Source of the DNA: an uncultured Bacteroidales bacterium | GTDB lineage: Bacteria > Bacteroidota > Bacteroidia > Bacteroidales > UBA932 | Length of the DNA stretch: 64,000 nucleotides | Direction of reading: 5' to 3' | Assembly: GCA_900316525.1 (NCBI GenBank) | Contig: ONDF01000013.1 | Coordinates: 1 to 64,000 of the forward strand | Shown here: positions 24,563 through 33,280 of the stretch, piece by piece | Layout: the number at the start of each line of letters is the position of its first letter | Position numbering within the stretch: position 1 is the first letter of the stretch | Translations under genes and position numbers: made by a program | The notes under the pieces: model-generated | Told to the model about the DNA's origin: nothing | Databases searched by the model: none | The model's input: the letters and a program-made list of their open reading frames with translations, nothing else

Positions 24563-26580
24563 AGTTCGTTCAAGGTTTTACGGAGAAGGGTTTCGTCGGC
24601 GAAGTTCGGGAGGGTGACCTTGAGTCCGGGGGTGCGGGCCATTTCGCGCTCGATGGCGAAACGGGCGCCCTCGTTCCGGGCCCAGCTGCGGCGGGCGATG
24701 CCGTTGTTCACGTCCCAGAACAGCATTTCACGGATGTGGCGGGCGGAATCTTCGCTACCGTCGATGACCATGCCGAAGCCGCCGTTGACGACTTCGCCCC
24801 AGCCCACGCCGCCGCCGTTGTGGATGGACACCCATGTGGCGCCGCGGAAGCCGTCGCCGATGACGTTCTGGACGGCCATGTCGGCGGTGAACTGCGAGCC
24901 GTCGTAGATGTTGGAAGTCTCGCGGAACGGGGAGTCCGTGCCGGAGACGTCGTGGTGGTCGCGGCCCAGGACGATGGGCGCGGTGATCTCGCCCTTGCGG
25001 ATGGCCTCGTTGAAGGCGAGGGCGATCTTCGTGCGGCCTTCGCAGTCGGCGTAGAGGATGCGGGCCTGGGAGCCCACCACGAGGTGGTTCCGGCCGGCTT
25101 CCTCGATCCAGTGGATGTTGTCGCGCATCTGGCCGGCGATCTCCTCGGGGGCCGTAGCGGCGATTTCGCCGAGGACCTTCACGGCGAGGGCGTCGGACTT
25201 CGCGAGGTCCTCCGGCTTCTCGCTCATGCACACCCAGCGGAACGGGCCGAACCCGTAGTCGAAATAGAGCGGGCCCATGATGTCCTGCACGTAGGACGGA
25301 TACCGGAAGGTGCCATCGGCCTTGAGGACGTCGGCCCCGGCGCGGGAGCTTTCCAGGAGGAAGGCGTTGCCGTAGTCGAAGAAGTACATGCCTCGGTCCG
25401 CGAGGCGGTTCACGGCGGCAACGTGGCGTCTGAGCGACGCCTGGACCGCCTCCTTGAACCGCTTCGGCTCCTCGGCCATCATCTTCTTGGATTCCTCGAG
25501 GCTGTAGCCCACGGGGTAGTAACCGCCTGCCCACGGGTTGTGGAGGGAAGTCTGGTCGGAGCCCAGGTCCACATGGACGCCTTCGTCCGCGAGGCGCTCC
25601 CACAGGTCCACGATGTTGCCTACGTAGGCGAGGGAGACGACCTCCTTCCCGGCCACCGCCTTGCGGATGCGGGGGATGAGCTCGTCCAGGTCCGTGTGGA
25701 GCTCGTCGACCCAGCCCTGCGCGTAGCGCTTCTCCGCGGCCTTGGGGTTGATTTCGGCGGTGACGCTGACCACGCCGGCGATGTTGCCCGCCTTCGGCTG
25801 GGCGCCGGACATGCCGCCGAGGCCCGCCGTCACGAACAGCAGCCCGCCGCGGTCGTCGCCGTTCAGGCCTTTGGCCTTCAGCTGCTTCCGCGCGGCGTTC
25901 ATCACCGTGATGGTGGTGCCGTGGACGATGCCCTGAGGGCCGATGTACATATAGGAGCCGGCCGTCATCTGGCCGTATTGGCTCACGCCCAGGGCGTTGA
26001 ACTTCTCCCAGTGGTCGGGCTTCGAGTAGTTCGGGATGACCATGCCGTTGGTGACGATCACGCGCGGAGCGTCCTTGTGGCTCGGGAACAGGCCCAGCGG
26101 ATGGCCGGAATACATCACGAGCGTCTGCTCGTCCGTCATCGTGGCAAGGTACTGCATCACGAGGCGGTACTGCGCCCAGTTCTGGAAGATGGCGCCGTTG
26201 CCGCCGTAGATGATGAGCTCGTGCGGGTGCTGGGCCACGCGCGGATCCAGGTTGTTCTGGATCATCGCCATGATGGCCGCCGCCTGCCGGGACTTGGCCG
26301 GGTACTCGTCGATGGGTCGGGCGTACATCTCATAGGACGGGCGGAAACGGTACATATAGATGCGTCCGTACTTGTGGAGCTCTTCGGCGAACTCCTTCGC
26401 CAGCACGGCGTGATGCTTGGCCGGAAAATAGCGCAGCGCATTCTTCAGCGCCAGCACCTTCTCCTCGTCGGTCAGGATATCCTTCCGCTTGGGGGCGTGG
26501 TTAATCTCCGGATCATACGGCTTCACCTCCGGCAGCTCCGCCGGGATGCCCGCCAGAATTTCCTCTTGAAACTTATTCAT
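24559..26580 (-). CDS. hutU: Urocanate hydratase
   Basis: A 673-residue enzyme that adds water to urocanate to give imidazolonepropionate, using tightly bound NAD+. Recognisable stretches are MYSGHPLGLFPSHKDAPRVI near residue 155, LFVTAGLGGMSGAQPKAG near residue 254, VDLGSDQTSLHNPW, and GDGFRGATWVSIHNGGGVGW near the end. It is about 110 residues longer than the Pseudomonas-type enzyme, which is the usual form in Bacteroidota. Three bases separate it from ftcD. Confidence 0.96.
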   Translation of the reverse strand: MNKFQEEILAGIPAELPEVKPYDPEINHAPKRKDILTDEEKVLALKNALRYFPAKHHAVLAKEFAEELHKYGRIYMYRFRPSYEMYARPIDEYPAKSRQAAAIMAMIQNNLDPRVAQHPHELIIYGGNGAIFQNWAQYRLVMQYLATMTDEQTLVMYSGHPLGLFPSHKDAPRVIVTNGMVIPNYSKPDHWEKFNALGVSQYGQMTAGSYMYIGPQGIVHGTTITVMNAARKQLKAKGLNGDDRGGLLFVTAGLGGMSGAQPKAGNIAGVVSVTAEINPKAAEKRYAQGWVDELHTDLDELIPRIRKAVAGKEVVSLAYVGNIVDLWERLADEGVHVDLGSDQTSLHNPWAGGYYPVGYSLEESKKMMAEEPKRFKEAVQASLRRHVAAVNRLADRGMYFFDYGNAFLLESSRAGADVLKADGTFRYPSYVQDIMGPLYFDYGFGPFRWVCMSEKPEDLAKSDALAVKVLGEIAATAPEEIAGQMRDNIHWIEEAGRNHLVVGSQARILYADCEGRTKIALAFNEAIRKGEITAPIVLGRDHHDVSGTDSPFRETSNIYDGSQFTADMAVQNVIGDGFRGATWVSIHNGGGVGWGEVVNGGFGMVIDGSEDSARHIREMLFWDVNNGIARRSWARNEGARFAIEREMARTPGLKVTLPNFADETLLRKTLNEL

Positions 26581-26583
26581 AGT

Positions 26584-28290
26584 TCAGGCTTCGATATGCT
26601 TGTTCACTTCGGCGAGCACCTGGTCCTGCAGGGCGAGGGCTTCGGCGACGATGGCGTCGGCGCGGGCGAGGAGCGGTTCGGCGGGGGCTTTGTCGGTGAG
26701 GCCGGCGGCGTTGATGCGGACGTTGAGGGCGGCGCCGCGGATGCCGGCGACGGCGGCGAGGGCCGCGACGCCCGCGTCGGAGGCCGACGCCGGGTTGCCC
26801 TTCTGCGCCATCTCGAGCGCCAGCGGGAGAGCCTTCAGGGCCGCTTCCATCGTCTTCAGCGGCACGGAGGCGGCGTAGAGCGTCGCCTCTTCGAGCGCGG
26901 CGGCGCGGGCGGCCTTCTCCTCGGGCGTGCCCTTCGGCATCGAGAAGCAGTCCATGATGCGGTTGAAGGCGGCCGTGTCCTCGTCGACCAGGGCGAGGAG
27001 TTCCGCCATCAGGGCCTGGCCCTTCTCGGCGACGTCGGAGAATTCCTTCCAGCGGTCGTCCCAGCCGCGCTTGTGCGAGGACAGGTTCGCGACCATCGTG
27101 GCGAGGGCGGCGCCGAGCGCGCCCATGTAGGCCGATATCGACCCGCCGCCCGGGGCGGGGGACTCGGAGGCCGTCTCGGCGGCAAAGCCCTTGACGGACA
27201 TCCGGACCAGCTTCTCGCGGACCGCGAGTTCCGCCTCGTCCTCCATCAGGTATTCGATGACCTTCTCCTTCGGGTTGAAGGGCTTGAGGTCGTCCAAGGA
27301 CATCGACTTGACGGCGATCTTGAGGATTTCCTCCTCGGAAATGCCCAGGGACCGCTGCTGCTTGGCCAGGTAGAACTTGCCCGCGTCGATGAGGACGCGC
27401 TTCGGGACCAGGCCGACGATTTCCACGCCGGTGACCTTGAGCCCGCGTGCGGCCGCGGCGCGGCACACCTCCTCGTAAGCGACGTGCAGGGGCACCGTGT
27501 CGATATCGGTGATATTCATGGACACCTGCGCGATGCCGTATTCGTCGATGTACCAGCCGATGGCCTTGCAGCCTTTCAGCGTGCCGGGAATCCAGATCTG
27601 CTCGCCCTTCTCGTCCTTCAGCAACTTGCCGGTTAGGGAGCCGCCCTCGCGGGCCTTGCGGCCCTTCTCGCGCACGTCGAAGGCGACGGCCATCGCACGG
27701 CGGGTGGAGGTGGTGTTCAGGTTGTAGTTGACCGCGATGAGGAAGTTGCGGGCGCCCACGTTGGTGGCGCCGGCGCGGGCGGCGATTTCGTCCCACGCCC
27801 CGCCGAAGTCCGGCTTGCGGTCCGGATCGGCCATCTTCTCGGGCAGGGCCTCGTATTCGCCCGCCCGGCACACGGCCAGGTTCCGCCGCTCCGGCTTGAA
27901 GGCCGCGGCCTCGTAGCAGTAGCAGGGGATGCCGAGTTCCTTATACATCCGCTCCGCCAGCCCGCGGGCCAGCGTGGCGCATTCTTCCAGCGTGATCCCG
28001 GACACCGGGATGAGCGGCAGCACGTCGGTGGCCCCGCTGCGCGGGTGCGCGCCGTGATGCTGGCGCATATCGATCAATTCCTGGGCCTTTGCGGCGCCCT
28101 TGAAGGCGGCCTCGACGACCGGCTCCGGCTCGCCCACGAAGGTCACGACCGTCCGGTTCGTCGCCTCGCCGGGGTCCACGTCCAGCACCTTCACGCCTTC
28201 GACCGCGGCGATCGCCGCCACGATGGCGTCGATGACCGACTTGTCCCGCCCTTCGCTATAGTTGGGCACGCATTCGATGATTCTTTTCAT
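26584..28290 (-). CDS. ftcD: Bifunctional glutamate formimidoyltransferase / formimidoyl-THF cyclodeaminase
   Basis: A 568-residue two-domain enzyme. The N-terminal transferase part (about residues 1-330; MKRIIECVPNYSEGRDKSV, MRQHHGAHPRSGATDVLPLI) moves the formimino group from formiminoglutamate to tetrahydrofolate. The C-terminal cyclodeaminase (from about residue 355; SESPAPGGGSISAYMGALGA) releases ammonia to give methenyl-THF. Histidine is therefore degraded to glutamate with the one-carbon unit captured on folate, and neither hutG nor hutF is needed. It is the first gene of the operon, with a promoter at 28316-28323. Confidence 0.95.
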   Translation of the reverse strand: MKRIIECVPNYSEGRDKSVIDAIVAAIAAVEGVKVLDVDPGEATNRTVVTFVGEPEPVVEAAFKGAAKAQELIDMRQHHGAHPRSGATDVLPLIPVSGITLEECATLARGLAERMYKELGIPCYCYEAAAFKPERRNLAVCRAGEYEALPEKMADPDRKPDFGGAWDEIAARAGATNVGARNFLIAVNYNLNTTSTRRAMAVAFDVREKGRKAREGGSLTGKLLKDEKGEQIWIPGTLKGCKAIGWYIDEYGIAQVSMNITDIDTVPLHVAYEEVCRAAAARGLKVTGVEIVGLVPKRVLIDAGKFYLAKQQRSLGISEEEILKIAVKSMSLDDLKPFNPKEKVIEYLMEDEAELAVREKLVRMSVKGFAAETASESPAPGGGSISAYMGALGAALATMVANLSSHKRGWDDRWKEFSDVAEKGQALMAELLALVDEDTAAFNRIMDCFSMPKGTPEEKAARAAALEEATLYAASVPLKTMEAALKALPLALEMAQKGNPASASDAGVAALAAVAGIRGAALNVRINAAGLTDKAPAEPLLARADAIVAEALALQDQVLAEVNKHIEA

Positions 28291-28308
28291 AGAAAAAGGT
28301 TATCAGTT

Positions 28309-28342
28309 TATCTTTCAAAGATAGCAATTTGTTTTCAAATTG
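28309..28342 (-). promoter_or_regulatory. hut operon promoter with two palindromes
   Basis: On the minus strand the -7 box reads TATCTTTG (28316-28323), 25 bases before the ftcD ATG. TATCTTTCAAAGATA (28309-28323) is a palindrome over the box, and CAATTTGTTTTCAAATTG (28325-28342) is a second one just upstream. These are candidate operator sites. Confidence 0.55.
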
Positions 28343-28347
28343 TAACA

Positions 28348-28471
28348 AGATTTCTCGACTGCGCTCGAAATGACAAGGAGATTCCTTCGCTTCGCTCGGA
28401 ATGACATAGTAGATACGCTCGGAATGTCGGCATTGTCATTCCGAGGAGGCCGCAGGCCGACGAAGGAATCT
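28348..28471. repeat. Cluster of dispersed repeats between ftcD and the flippase gene
   Basis: 28348-28375 starts AGATTTCTCGACTGCGCTCG. 28379-28406 starts AGATTCCTTCGCTTCGCTCG and is identical over 28 bases to 51345-51372. 28412-28428 is a fragment. 28434-28471 is a longer copy in reverse orientation that runs into the flippase stop codon. Confidence 0.85.
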
Positions 28472-29963
28472 ATTTCTTGAAATACTTCCCGATCACGGGG
28501 ATCTCCGCCAGCGGCAGGTCCTTCTTCACGATGTACGCGAGGAAGACGACGACCAGGACCGTGTTCACAAGGATGGCCGGCCAGAAGCCGAGGAACTTGT
28601 TGGAGTAGGTGATGCCCACAAAGAGCACGGTTGCCAGCAGCGTGTAGACGAGCATGTCCTTGATGGGATAGTCGATGGGATAGTACTTCTGCCCGACGAA
28701 ATAAGACAGCAGCATCGCGACGCCGTAGCCGGCGAAACCGCCCCAGGCGCAGGCCATGTAGCCGTACTTCGGGACCAGGAGGACGTTGATGCCGATGAGG
28801 ACGGCGCAGCCGATGCCGGAGAAGACGGCGCCCCAGATGGTCTTGTCCGTGAGCTTGTACCAGAAGGACAGGTTGAAGTAGATGCCCATCATCATCTCCG
28901 CCGCCATCACGATCGGAACCACCTTCAGGCCGTCCCAGTAGTCGCTCTTGATGATGTAGCGGAGCACGTTCATATAGGCCATCACGCACAGGAAGGCCAG
29001 CAGCGTGAAGATGACGAAATACTTCATGCCCTTCGCATACGTCTCCTTGTTGTCCTTCTCGCGGGAGTTGCCGAACACGAACGGCTCATAGGCATACCGG
29101 AACGCCTGCGTGATGAGCGCCATGATCATCGCGATCTTCACGACGGCCCCGTAGATGCCCAACTGGACGTTCGCATCGGCTCCGGGATAGACCTTCGGGA
29201 AAAGGATCTTGTCGGCCGTCTGGTTCAGGATGCCGGCGATGCCGAGCACCAGGATGGGCCAGCTGTAGGAGAGCATCCGCTTGCACAGGTTCCAGTCGAA
29301 GCCGTAGCCGATGCCCTTGAGCTCCTTCGCGAAGAAGAAGGTGACGAGGGAAGTGCAGAACAGGTTGATATAGAAGACGTAACCGACGCCCACCTCAGGG
29401 TTGTACAGCTTGCCCCACACGGCCGGATTCCCGTCGTACAGCTTGGGGAGCAGGACGAAGTACACCAGGTTCAGGGCGATGTTCAGGCCGATGAACAGCA
29501 GTTTCAGCGCCGCGAACTTGAGCGGCCGCTTCTGGTACCGCAGGTAGGAGAACAGGATGGCCTGGAAGGCGTCCAGGGCCACCACGATGGCGAGCGACCA
29601 GATATAGGACGGATGCTCCGGATAGCCCATCGCCGAGGAGATCGGGCCGATGAAGGCGAACACCAGGCCGATGAACGCGAGCGAGGTGAGGCCGACCATC
29701 CGGAGGATGGAAGAGTACACCAGCTTCGGGTCCTCGCCCTCCTTGTTCGCGAAGCGGAAGAAGGTCGTCTCCATGCCGTAGGTCAGGATGACCAGGAGGA
29801 GGGCGGTGTAGGCGTACAGGTTCGTGATGACCCCGTAGCCGCCGCTGGCCGCCGCGATCTTGTAGGTATAGAGGGGAACGAGCAGGTAGTTCAGGAAACG
29901 CCCGATGATGCTGCTGAGTCCGTAGATGGCCGTATCCTTGGCCAGGGTTTTCATATCTGCCAT
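28470..29963 (-). CDS. Polysaccharide/lipid-linked oligosaccharide flippase (MOP superfamily)
   Basis: A 497-residue inner-membrane protein with about 14 predicted helices. The N-terminus MKTLAKDTAIYGLSSIIGRF and the following LNYLLVPLYT are typical of Wzx-like exporters, and a polysaccharide-biosynthesis C-terminal domain follows. It would flip undecaprenyl-linked glycan units across the inner membrane. No glycosyltransferases flank it, so the glycan is not identified. The promoter at 29972-29979 ends 8 bases from the start, another nearly leaderless arrangement. Confidence 0.88.
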   Translation of the reverse strand: MADMKTLAKDTAIYGLSSIIGRFLNYLLVPLYTYKIAAASGGYGVITNLYAYTALLLVILTYGMETTFFRFANKEGEDPKLVYSSILRMVGLTSLAFIGLVFAFIGPISSAMGYPEHPSYIWSLAIVVALDAFQAILFSYLRYQKRPLKFAALKLLFIGLNIALNLVYFVLLPKLYDGNPAVWGKLYNPEVGVGYVFYINLFCTSLVTFFFAKELKGIGYGFDWNLCKRMLSYSWPILVLGIAGILNQTADKILFPKVYPGADANVQLGIYGAVVKIAMIMALITQAFRYAYEPFVFGNSREKDNKETYAKGMKYFVIFTLLAFLCVMAYMNVLRYIIKSDYWDGLKVVPIVMAAEMMMGIYFNLSFWYKLTDKTIWGAVFSGIGCAVLIGINVLLVPKYGYMACAWGGFAGYGVAMLLSYFVGQKYYPIDYPIKDMLVYTLLATVLFVGITYSNKFLGFWPAILVNTVLVVVFLAYIVKKDLPLAEIPVIGKYFKK

Positions 29964-29971
29964 AAGTGGTA

Positions 29972-29979
29972 CAAATTTA
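29972..29979 (-). promoter_or_regulatory. Flippase promoter -7 box, nearly leaderless
   Basis: On the minus strand TAAATTTG, separated from the ATG by 8 bases. Confidence 0.6.
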
Positions 29980-30012
29980 CGGAAATTCCCTTTTTATTCC
30001 GTCCGTTTTTCT

Positions 30013-30020
30013 TATTTTTG
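30013..30020 (+). promoter_or_regulatory. Promoter -7 box of the GH3-SDR unit
   Basis: TATTTTTG, 37 bases before the GH3 ATG at 30058, preceded by T-rich sequence that could hold the -33 box. Confidence 0.6.
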
Positions 30021-30057
30021 TAAAACTAACCTTGCCAACAACAACATCTGCCTGATA

Positions 30058-32328
30058 ATGAAACGACTGACTACGATCCTGATGCTCTGCACCGTGACTG
30101 CCGCTCTATCGGCACAACCCTACAAAGACCGTTCCCTCCCGCCTGAAGAACGTGCGAAGGACCTGGTTTCCCGCATGACGCTGGAGGAAAAGGCTTCCGT
30201 ATCCATGCACTCGTCCGCCCCGGTGCCCGCCCTGGGCGTCAAGGCGTACAACTGGTGGAGCGAGGCGCTGCACGGGGTGGCCCGCAACGGCGCCGCCACG
30301 GTGTTCCCGCAGCCCATCGGCATGGCCGCCTCCTTCGACGAACCCCTCCTGTTCGAAGTCTTCACGGCCGTCAGCGACGAAGCGCGGGTGAAGAACCGCC
30401 TGGCGCAGGAGTCGGGCCATATCCGCCAGTACCAGGGCGTCACCTTCTGGACGCCGAACATCAACATCTTCCGCGACCCGCGCTGGGGACGGGGCATGGA
30501 AACCTACGGCGAGGACCCGTACCTGACCGGCCAGCTGGGCATGGCCGTGGTCCGCGGCCTGCAGGGACCGGAAGATGCCGAAATCCTGAAGGCCCATGCC
30601 TGCGCGAAGCACTATGCCGTCCACTCCGGTCCGGAATGGAACCGGCACAGCTATAACGCCGAAGTCTCCGAACGCGACCTCCGCGAGACCTATCTCCCCG
30701 CCTTCAAGGACCTGGTGGTCAAGGCGAATGTCCAAGAGGTGATGACGGCCTACAACCGTTTCCGCGGGGAGCCTTGCGGCGCCAGCGACTACTTGATCAA
30801 CACGATCCTGCGCGGGGAATGGGGCTACAAGGGCCTGATCACTTCCGACTGCTGGGCGGTCGAGGACTTCTATGTCCAGGGCCGGCACGGCTTCTCGCCC
30901 GACGTGGCGGCGGCCGCCGCGGCCGCGGTGCACGCCGGTGTCGACACGGAATGCGGCCAGGCTTACCGCCACATCCCGGAGGCCGTCGAGCGCGGCCTGC
31001 TGGACGAAAAGGACCTGGACCGGAACCTGATCCGCCTGTTCACCGCCCGCTACCAGCTGGGCGAGATGGACGGGATTTCCCTCTGGGACGACCTGCCGGA
31101 GTCCATCGTGGAAGGACCGGAGCACCTGGCCCTCTCCCGCAAGATGGCGCAGGAGTCGATGGTCCTCCTCCAGAACAGGAAGGGCATCCTGCCACTTGCG
31201 GCCGGCGCCAAGGTCGCCCTCGTGGGCCCGAACGGCGATGACGGCGAAATGCAGTGGGGCAACTACAACCCGGTTCCTGAGCGTACCGTCACCCTTCTCG
31301 ACGCCCTCAAGGAGCGGATTCCCGATATCAAGTATGTCCGCGGCTGCGGCATCGTCGGCGCCGAGTTCGCGCCCAAACCCGATCCGAACAACCCCCTGTC
31401 CCAGGCGCTCGGCAAGAGCCGGGAGGAACTCGAAGCCATCGCGCAGCAGTATGCCATCGGCGTCAACGACATCCTGAACTATGTCCGCCGCCAGGAACGG
31501 ATGCAGACGAGCTTCCTGCCTGAACTGGATGTCCAGGCGGTGCTGGACGAACTGGAAGGCGTCGACATCGTCATCTTCGCGGGCGGTATCTCCCCGCGTT
31601 TCGAGGGCGAGGAAATGCCGGTGAACCTGCCCGGCTTCAAGGGCGGCGACCGTACGGACATCGAACTCCCGCAGGTGCAGCGCGACCTCCTGAAGGCCCT
31701 GCATGACGCCGGCAAGAAGGTCGTCCTCGTGAACTTCTCCGGCTGCGCCATCGGCCTGGTTCCCGAAACCGAATCCTGCGACGCCATCCTCCAGGCCTGG
31801 TATCCGGGCGAGGAGGGCGGTTATGCCATCACGGACGTCCTCTTCGGCGACGTGGCGCCCTCCGGCAAGCTGCCGGTCACCTTCTACCGCAGCGTGGATG
31901 ACCTGCCCGATTTCGAGAACTACGACATGAAGGGCCATACCTACCGCTACTTCCAGGGCAAGCCCCTGTATCCGTTCGGTTACGGCCTCAGCTACACGAC
32001 GTTCCGCTACAAGCGGGCGAAGGTGCGGAACAACACGCTCATCATCCCGGTGAAGAACACCGGCAAGCGCGAGGCTACCGAGGTGGTCCAGGTCTATGTC
32101 CGCCGCAAGGACGATCCGAACGGCCCCATCAAGACCCTCCGCGCCTTCCGCCGCGTGACCATCCCGGCCGGCAAGACCGTCAAGGTGTGCATCCCGCTCG
32201 AGGACGAGACCTTCCTCTGGTGGTCGGAAGAAAAGCAGGACATGGTCCCGCTCCCGGGCAAGTATGAACTGCTGTACGGCGGCAGCTCCGACCAGGTGCG
32301 GACGAAGCGGTTCCGGTTCAAGAAATAG
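30058..32328 (+). CDS. GH3 glycosidase (beta-xylosidase/beta-glucosidase type), exported
   Basis: A 756-residue protein with signal peptide ending ALSAQ (residue 19). The GH3 N-terminal barrel has YNWWSEALHGVAR, FWTPNINIFRDPRWGRG and AKHYAVHSGPEWNRH, and the nucleophile Asp264 in ITSDCWAVEDFY. The second domain carries SMVLLQNRKGILPL and ALVGPNGDD, and a fibronectin-III-like domain closes the protein (FGYGLSYTTF, then VVQVYVRRKDDPNG). The NWWSEALHGVAR motif is common in GH3 enzymes annotated as xylosidases, so hemicellulose trimming is the likely role. The ATG at 30058 was chosen for its signal peptide and promoter spacing. One base separates it from the SDR gene. Confidence 0.9.
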   Translation: MKRLTTILMLCTVTAALSAQPYKDRSLPPEERAKDLVSRMTLEEKASVSMHSSAPVPALGVKAYNWWSEALHGVARNGAATVFPQPIGMAASFDEPLLFEVFTAVSDEARVKNRLAQESGHIRQYQGVTFWTPNINIFRDPRWGRGMETYGEDPYLTGQLGMAVVRGLQGPEDAEILKAHACAKHYAVHSGPEWNRHSYNAEVSERDLRETYLPAFKDLVVKANVQEVMTAYNRFRGEPCGASDYLINTILRGEWGYKGLITSDCWAVEDFYVQGRHGFSPDVAAAAAAAVHAGVDTECGQAYRHIPEAVERGLLDEKDLDRNLIRLFTARYQLGEMDGISLWDDLPESIVEGPEHLALSRKMAQESMVLLQNRKGILPLAAGAKVALVGPNGDDGEMQWGNYNPVPERTVTLLDALKERIPDIKYVRGCGIVGAEFAPKPDPNNPLSQALGKSREELEAIAQQYAIGVNDILNYVRRQERMQTSFLPELDVQAVLDELEGVDIVIFAGGISPRFEGEEMPVNLPGFKGGDRTDIELPQVQRDLLKALHDAGKKVVLVNFSGCAIGLVPETESCDAILQAWYPGEEGGYAITDVLFGDVAPSGKLPVTFYRSVDDLPDFENYDMKGHTYRYFQGKPLYPFGYGLSYTTFRYKRAKVRNNTLIIPVKNTGKREATEVVQVYVRRKDDPNGPIKTLRAFRRVTIPAGKTVKVCIPLEDETFLWWSEEKQDMVPLPGKYELLYGGSSDQVRTKRFRFKK

Positions 32329-32329
32329 A

Positions 32330-33157
32330 ATGACAAAAGTCATATTGGTTACAGGCGCCAGCAGCGGCATCGGGTTCGATGCCGCTGAGGCGTTTGCGCG
32401 GCAGGGGCACCGCGTGTACGCGGCGGCCCGGCGCGTGGAGCGGATGGAACCGCTCAAGGCGCTCGGCGTGGTCCCGCTGCGGATGGACGTGACGGACGAA
32501 GCCTCCCTGGAGGCGGGCGTCCGGACCGTCCTGGAAGCGGAAGGCCGCATCGACGCCCTCGTGAACAATGCCGGTTACGGCTATTTCGGCGCCATCGAGA
32601 ACGTGCCGCTGGAGGAGGCCCGCCGGCAACTGGAAGTCAATGTGTTCGGCCTCGCCCGCCTGTGCCAGCTGGTCATTCCGTCCATGCGGGAGCAGGGGAG
32701 CGGCCGTATCGTCAACATCTCTTCCGTCGCGGGGAAGACCGTCCTGTATTTCGGCGGCTGGTACCACGTGTCCAAGTTTTCCGTGGAGGCGCTGAGCGAT
32801 GCGCTGCGGATGGAACTGAAGCCTTTCGGCATCGACGTCTCGATGATCGAGCCGGGCGGCATCAAGACCAACTGGGGCATCATCGCCGCTGACCATCTGG
32901 CGGAATCTTCGAAAGGAACGCCCTACGAGGCGGAAGGCCTCCGCGAATCCGAGACGATGCGCAAGGCCTATTCCATGCGCCTTCTCTCCAACCCTTCGGT
33001 GGTCACCCGCGCCATCTCCAAGGCCGTGAACAGCCGGCGGCCCCGCGCCCGCTACCGCGTCGGCTTCGGCGCCGGCACCCTCCTTTTCCTACACGCCATC
33101 CTTCCTACCCGCTGGTGGGACGCCCTCTTCCGCCTCGGCGGAAAGTTCAAGTTCTGA
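32330..33157 (+). CDS. Short-chain dehydrogenase/reductase
   Basis: A 275-residue cytosolic classical SDR. The nucleotide-binding TGASSGIG is at about residues 8-15, NNAG near residue 81, the catalytic Ser in NISSVAG and YxxxK as YHVSK near residue 146. An Arg pair (AAARRVERM) after the second strand suggests NADP(H) preference. The ATG lies one base after the GH3 stop, so they are co-translated, but a metabolic link to glycan breakdown is not evident. The substrate is unknown. Confidence 0.9.
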   Translation: MTKVILVTGASSGIGFDAAEAFARQGHRVYAAARRVERMEPLKALGVVPLRMDVTDEASLEAGVRTVLEAEGRIDALVNNAGYGYFGAIENVPLEEARRQLEVNVFGLARLCQLVIPSMREQGSGRIVNISSVAGKTVLYFGGWYHVSKFSVEALSDALRMELKPFGIDVSMIEPGGIKTNWGIIAADHLAESSKGTPYEAEGLRESETMRKAYSMRLLSNPSVVTRAISKAVNSRRPRARYRVGFGAGTLLFLHAILPTRWWDALFRLGGKFKF

Positions 33158-33158
33158 C

Positions 33159-33255
33159 TGTCATCCTGAGGAGGTCGAAGACCGACGAAGGATTTTTTGA
33201 GCCCGTAGGGCGAGAGTAAGTCCCTCCCCCGAGGGGAGGGATTTAGGGAGGGGGT
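33159..33255. repeat. Compound intergenic repeat region
   Basis: 33159-33198 begins TGTCATCCTGAGGAGGTCGA and ends AAGGATTTTTT, a longer copy of the AATGACA-type family in reverse orientation. 33223-33255 is a second palindromic element, CCCTCCCCCGAGGGGAGGG followed by ATTTAGGGAGGGGG. It lies between convergent genes. Confidence 0.75.
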
Positions 33256-33280
33256 AACGTGGACTGGACATCATGCTGTG

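Noticed and set aside
24736..27636. 966-codon plus-strand open frame opposite hutU and ftcD
   Set aside because: Antisense to two well-conserved enzymes, low-complexity composition and no start signals.
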